NCBI RefSeq assembly: GCF_005239225.2
Contig: NC_133288.1
Coordinates: 17,366,169-17,430,168 of the forward strand
From: Populus alba
Lineage: Eukaryota > Streptophyta > Magnoliopsida > Malpighiales > Salicaceae
Direction: 5' to 3'
DNA length: 64,000 nucleotides
Shown here one piece after another: positions 59,270 to 64,000 of this stretch. Position 1 is the stretch's first letter. Each line of letters opens with the position of its first letter. Below the pieces are notes generated by a model. The model was given only the letters and a program-made list of their open reading frames with translations. It was not told where the DNA came from and searched no databases. The position numbers were made by a program, and so were the translations under genes.

Positions 59270-60721
59270 TCACCACTCCCATAAAGGGTCATTGACGAGG
59301 ACATTTATTTTCTTCTGAAGAAATTTTAGTACATCTTCTCTTCCTTCTTTTATAAGCAATTGTCTTAACCTCCCAAATGTCACACCCGAAGGCCGAATTC
59401 CCTTTTCTATCATCTCTTCCAATAAGATACAAGCCTGAGTGACATCACCCTTCACGCAGAGTCCATTTATAAGAACTTGAAAAGTGTGCATGTTCGGCAT
59501 AAACCGCTTCAACTTCATGTACTTCCACACTTTAAGTGCCTTTTTTAGCTCATCCCTCTCACAAAACATTTTTATCATCATAGTATATGTATCTGCATCT
59601 GGCTCGCATACCTTGATCATCCTGAGAAATACCCTATAAGCCTCATCAGTCTCTCCAAGGCCAATCAAACTGCTCAGAATGATATTGAAGGTCCTTGAAT
59701 TTGGCATCACACCCTTGCAATCCATCTCATTTAAGACTCTGTAAACGTTTTTAAGCCTGTTTGCTTTACAAAAAGCACCGATCAAAGCATTATAAACTGC
59801 AACATCAGCCTCGATTCCATTATTTTCCATCTCTAGGAAGGTGCTGACAGCATCCTCAATCCGATTCTCTATTCCGTATGTATGAACCAGAACACTATAA
59901 ATGAAAGGAGTTGGCTTGCAAACTGTAGAGTCCATTTCACTGACAATTCCAAGGGCTTCATCAACCCTCCCAGCCTTGCAAAGCACATCTACCATGATAC
60001 CATAAGTCACGATATCAGGTCTACAACCATTGCTGACCATTTCTCTGAAAATCTCCCTTGCTTTAGGCAGATTTGGATCCTTTCCCCATCCTTCAAGCAA
60101 TATACTATAAGTTTTTGAGTCCGGAACAAACTGGTCCTTCATACTGTCAAAGATCTCCTGAGCCTTCCTCACATTCTTAGACTTACATAAAGCACTAAGC
60201 AACCCATTAAACGCCGCTAAATTTGGAGGCACGTCATACTTATCCATGATATTAAACGTGTAAACAGCCTCCTCCACCTTCTGAGCTCTAGCATACTTTC
60301 TCATAATAATACAAAAGGTCTCAACATTTACCATTCTCTTACTCTTCATAACCTTCACAACATCCCACATTAGCTGATACTGCCTTATCTTAGCTAGAGA
60401 ATCAATCACAGTATGGAAAGCCTTAACACTATGGTTATAATGCCGTTGTTTCTCGGCCCATTCGAAGAATCGATAAGCCACCATCCCAGCATTTTCAAAC
60501 TTCTTAAGGACATCCTCCACTATCTGTTCTGAAACCCTAACCCCACTTTGATCAAGGGCAGTATCAAGTGTGACTACCGACGAAGACATCATAATTTTAC
60601 ATATTGTTTTCGTTGTATCACTTGTTTCACTTGACATGTATCTTCTCTTTATCATTTTATTAAATCCCGAATATAATTTATTCGAGTTATTATAAATTCT
60701 GCTCATCTCTGTTAAACCCAA
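59270..60721 (-). CDS. P-class pentatricopeptide repeat protein (At1g77360-like)
   Basis: Single-exon 483-residue protein. The N-terminal 35 residues are rich in Arg, Lys, Ser and Asn and lack acids apart from one Glu, which fits an organelle targeting peptide (mitochondrial by family analogy). From about residue 100 onward runs a series of roughly ten 35-residue PPR motifs; clear ones include VTYGIMVDVLCKAGRVDEAL, AVYNALIGAFCKANRLKNVY, and HTFQVLINGLCVKGDVTQAC. No E, DYW or SMR domain follows, so it is a P-class protein expected to bind organellar RNA and act in its stability, splicing or translation. It ends VNDPLWEW. The start is the first ATG after a likely 5' UTR acceptor (TTTGCTTCAG); a second ATG five codons on is possible. 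The named orthologue is from memory. Confidence 0.92.
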   Translation of the reverse strand: MGLTEMSRIYNNSNKLYSGFNKMIKRRYMSSETSDTTKTICKIMMSSSVVTLDTALDQSGVRVSEQIVEDVLKKFENAGMVAYRFFEWAEKQRHYNHSVKAFHTVIDSLAKIRQYQLMWDVVKVMKSKRMVNVETFCIIMRKYARAQKVEEAVYTFNIMDKYDVPPNLAAFNGLLSALCKSKNVRKAQEIFDSMKDQFVPDSKTYSILLEGWGKDPNLPKAREIFREMVSNGCRPDIVTYGIMVDVLCKAGRVDEALGIVSEMDSTVCKPTPFIYSVLVHTYGIENRIEDAVSTFLEMENNGIEADVAVYNALIGAFCKANRLKNVYRVLNEMDCKGVMPNSRTFNIILSSLIGLGETDEAYRVFLRMIKVCEPDADTYTMMIKMFCERDELKKALKVWKYMKLKRFMPNMHTFQVLINGLCVKGDVTQACILLEEMIEKGIRPSGVTFGRLRQLLIKEGREDVLKFLQKKINVLVNDPLWEW

Positions 60722-60728
60722 AATCTAC

Positions 60729-61000
60729 CTGAAGCAAACACCCACAAAACTGTAATTAATTTTTTTTCTTTATCTGATACATCTGTCATTCAATGGAGTG
60801 TAAGCATATGTTTTTATGGGTAAGAAAGGATTTTTAAACAAGAAATTAAGAGAGGAAACAATAATTAACGTAAGTAATAATGAATTTAGAAAACGATAAG
60901 ATTTACCGTGACAGCTAAAGCTCTGTGACTGCTGCTAAGCTAGCTGTTGTTTCATTTCCGCCACTGTATCGCTCTCAACGGAAGAGGAGATGAACGAATC
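60729..61000 (-). promoter_or_regulatory. 5' leader of the PPR gene with probable UTR intron
   Basis: On the minus strand AGCTGTCACGGTAAATC gives a donor near 60907, and GTGTTTGCTTCAG an acceptor near 60730, just before the start codon. A roughly 175-bp UTR intron would be typical of plant genes. No TATA box is obvious. Confidence 0.4.
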
Positions 61001-61499
61001 TGGTACTGCTATATACGTAATTTTTACTTACATTTAAGGGCATTTCGTTCTCTGTTTATCAACTTAAACGAGGCCCATAAGAGAAATTCACCCGGGCCTT
61101 TATTTTATTTGGGCTCCCTGATATGAAAATAAAAATTAAAGAGAGAGAGAGTTCAATTTGGGCTTTTATCTTTTGATTCAGTTTGCGCAAGACATCCCGT
61201 CACGATATCACGGACTGAGTTTTCTAAACATGTAGAACAAAAACAATTTACATCAATATATTAAAATAATTTAAAAATATTATAATTATATTAATTTAAA
61301 ATAAATAAATTTTAATTATTATTTTAAAAAAAATTAAAATACAAAAACAAACATACCAAAATAAAAAATTGCTGAAATTTGAAGCATCCTTAAAATTACC
61401 AAAGCCATAATCATCTCCCTTCCCAGCCACTACAAATCTAACCAGTCACAATATATAAAGTCGGCACTCTCACGGGGGCTCTAGAAACAACTCCTCCAC
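61001..61499. other. intergenic, includes eroded AT-rich repeat
   Basis: 61240-61365 has the tail of the AT-rich dispersed family (AAAATACAAAAACAAACATA). Otherwise no feature. Confidence 0.5.
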
Positions 61500-61815
61500 C
61501 GAGATATGGCGTCCCTTCAATCACAATGTCAATCGGTATTCAACACCACCGACTAGCAGACCACCTTTTTCCCTTGACAATCGCCCTTCTCGTCCATACC
61601 TGAGATACTGCTAAATCTGCAGAATTCAAGGCCATGCTGCCAAAAGGTGTCCCTTATTCCGGCTAGTTCTTATTTCCTCGACCACCACCAACTCCACTCC
61701 TCCACCAAATCATCTCTCTCTTTAACATGGATTCTGGATATTAGAGCATCTCATCATTTTACCTATGATCACACCAACCTCTCCTACACCAACCCAATAT
61801 TTTTAACACTTTCTC
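61500..61815 (+). pseudogene. copia gag-protease fragment
   Basis: Decayed relic. The zinc knuckle at 61608-61651 reads C-stop-ICRIQGHAAKRC, where CTAAATCTGC has a TAA in place of the residue after the first Cys, so the CX2CX4HX4C pattern survives apart from the stop. After a frame break, 61726-61800 reads TWILDIRASHHFTYDHTNLS, the copia protease active-site block (normally LDTGASHH) with Gly changed to Arg. No LTRs, integrase or RT are found nearby. It is a different, much older copia lineage than the pair at 7.4 and 16.4 kb. Confidence 0.75.
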
Positions 61816-63189
61816 ATTGATAAGAACATAACCAAACAATAATTAAAGGTACTTCTCATTTTGTGTTTCAAATTTTATATTTTGTAATTTTTGTATTAGA
61901 GTTTTGATGGTATGAGTTAAATATTCCTTTTTCTTTAGAGCTATATGATGTGAAATTAATTAATTCACTTGTGATTTATTTTTATATGTATATATAGAAG
62001 ATATTAATAGAATGAAATATATCATGTTCTTTTATATGAAAATTAAAATTTTCATTTCTAACCCTAGAAAAAGGTATTTACTAATGATTATTTAGCTTAA
62101 GTTCAACATTATGTACTCAAGATTGTTATAGCTCATTTAATGTTGATGATGCTTGTAATTTGGCTAAAAACACTTACCCCGTAGATTTTGATGAGCAATA
62201 AAGACTTCATTTAAGATTTTAATTGCAACATTATAAGTTTAATGTACAAAAATTTCATAAATTTACTATTATTTTTTAGTTGTGTAGAGCAATGACAACT
62301 TCTAAAAAAAAAAAAAAAAAATCTATCATTTAATTGATAGATTAATTTGACTAATCTTAACTCTTTATGCATTTATAACAATTACAAACGAAAGCTTTCT
62401 CTCAAAAGAAATTTGTGAAAACAAGGCTCATTATTAAAATGAATGATAACTTTCTTGCTAATAATTTAATTGTCTACGTAGAAAAAAAATTGTTATGAGC
62501 TTCATAACATATATTATTATGGATGAGTACTATTTTATAAAAGATAATTGAGGATGATTTAGTTTAGAGTTTTTTTGTTTTTTTTTTTATGTTTATATTG
62601 AACATCTTTAATTTTTAGTATTTATTGGAATATAATAGAATACTGCATATAAAAAAATTAAGAATTTTATTTTGTTATAATTATTAAGCTCATTGGAATG
62701 GAATTTGGTTTCATTTTTTACTAGTATTTATATAATTGTTTCAGTGTATTTTGTTATAAGAAAAATATGAAGATGATAAGTATTTATTATAAAAGAATTA
62801 TGGGTATTAAAAAAAAATCAAAATAGCAAATATATTATGTTTTTAATTTTTCATTAATCATCAGGTTGACAAGATTAATGATTCAGTATGAAATGTTAAG
62901 CCAATTTAATACAATGGGTATGTAAAAATATAATTTATAAAAAATTAATAATCAAAGTGTTTCTCACCTTTTAAAAAATTAATTATTAATAATTTTCTCT
63001 TATTATTTAAATAAAAAAAGTGATTAAAATATAAAATCACATTTTGTCATTCTTCACAATAATTCTCTTTTATTTTATGCCGGTAAACCTTTCAATATCT
63101 TTTAAAACTTGTTGTCAAAACAATTATTTTATTATAAAAAAACTAAGGGTGCGTAGTTTTTTTTTTTATATTTTACTGCAGATTGTGAG
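61816..63189. other. AT-rich intergenic, nothing recognised
   Basis: Very AT-rich with several homopolymer runs. No gene, RNA or bounded repeat found. Confidence 0.6.
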
Positions 63190-64000
63190 GAGAATTATTA
63201 TTTTTTTTTAATTGTGTTTCTTTTTTTTTTCCTCCTAGAATTTTTTTACACTTTGGTCCTTTAGTTTCTTTATCTTCTTATTTGGTCCTTTAAACTTTAT
63301 TTGATTTCCAATTGTTTTTGGTGATTTATTTTTCATGCATGTTTATAGATATCTCAAGGTGTCGAGGAACCATTTTTCACTCAGTTAATTTTTAATTTGA
63401 AAAAAAAAACTTAATTTTATTGATTTAAAATAATTAGAGATTCAATCATTGACTTTGAAGTTTAGATAAATATTATATCTTTTTTCCTAACATCAAGGAT
63501 TGATTTGATTTTTATTTTTTTAATTATTATTTTTTTTTTTTTTTTATCAATTCATTCCTTGATATTTCATTTAATTTTTACATCAAATTTTATCTTGATT
63601 TTTCTTGTTTTATCCTTTTGTTAATTGAATTTTTTATCACACCCCTTAACATTTGGTTTCAATTTTTTTATGTTAAATTTAATCTTATTTTTTAAAATTT
63701 TATTTGTTTTGTTTTATATCCTTGTTTGGTTGAATTTTTTCTTCAATCTTATCTATCAATATTTGGTTGATTTGGAATTTGACTTTGTGATTTTTTTTAG
63801 ATTTGTCTTTTATGATATTAGTCTCATCTTCATGATTTAGGTCATGAGTTTCATAAATTAACTTAAGTTGACTTATGTTTTTTTAGGGTTTTTTTTTAAA
63901 TTGATTATTTTTTTAATTTTATCATTCAACATTGAGTTAGTAGGAAATTGAGCTTGATGATTTTTTATAATTTTTAATTTATGAGAGTTATCTCGATCTC
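63190..64000. repeat. diverged AT-rich repeat running off the window end
   Basis: T-rich DNA with recurring phrases: TTAACATTTGGTTTCAATTT (63648), TCAATATTTGGTTGATTTGG (63757), TCAACATTGAGTTAGTAGGA (63927), the last two followed by GGAATTTGACTTTGTGATTT and GAAATTGAGCTTGATGATTT. Spacing is irregular (about 110 and 170 bp). GGTCATGAGTTTCATAAATT followed by AACTTAAGTTGACTTATG recalls the GC-richer half of the units at 2006-2495, so both may belong to one dispersed family. Confidence 0.45.

Noticed and set aside
1..64000. tRNA, rRNA and CRISPR arrays
   Set aside because: None found; the only tRNA-like boxes belong to the SINEs, and the tandem arrays have no spacers.

Overview
This is a 64 kb piece of an AT-rich dicot nuclear genome, most likely Populus or a close relative in the Salicaceae. 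That is inferred from intron-containing plant genes, plant retrotransposons, tRNA-type SINEs and AT-rich dispersed repeats of a kind I associate with poplar; no database search was possible. There are five intact-looking protein genes, one clear pseudogene, and the rest is mostly transposon-derived.

Layout. 0.1-2.5 kb: a hAT-type MITE and two tandem-repeat arrays. 4.2-6.1 kb: first amino acid permease gene (AAP type, five exons). 7.3-12.3 kb: a SINE-like repeat split by a nearly complete Ty1/copia element on the minus strand. 16.4-21.2 kb: a second copy of the same copia family on the plus strand, so the two form a 4.8 kb inverted pair. 21.2-27.2 kb: intergenic sequence with a perfect 22-bp hairpin and one exon-like island. 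27.6-29.5 kb: second AAP gene, same exon plan as the first. 29.9-30.1 kb: an intact SINE with a 16-bp target-site duplication. 30-38 kb: repeats and unrecognised intergenic DNA. 38.0-42.1 kb: a nine-exon auxilin-like J-domain gene on the minus strand. 44.3-45.4 kb: a 134-bp tandem array abutting an intronless LOG-family pseudogene. 45.4-48.4 kb: probable Ty3/gypsy debris and short tandem arrays. 51.1-53.0 kb: an intronless receptor-like kinase. 53.3-59.0 kb: terminal exons of an unidentified minus-strand gene, apparently interrupted by a 4.6 kb Ty3/gypsy deletion derivative in which gag is joined to the integrase tail. 59.3-60.7 kb: a P-class PPR gene. 61.5-61.8 kb: a decayed copia fragment. 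From 63.2 kb to the end: a diverged AT-rich repeat.

Functionally the genes are unrelated, as is normal in a plant chromosome: plasma-membrane amino acid import (two AAP paralogues), clathrin uncoating (auxilin-like), a surface receptor kinase, and an organellar RNA-binding PPR protein. The strongest structural stories are the AAP tandem duplication pried apart by transposons, the two copia copies with different, non-overlapping lesions, a SINE-like insertion whose 3' end is duplicated in inverted orientation inside its target-site duplication, and the internally deleted gypsy element. I found no CRISPR, operon or novel defence-type system, and none is expected here.
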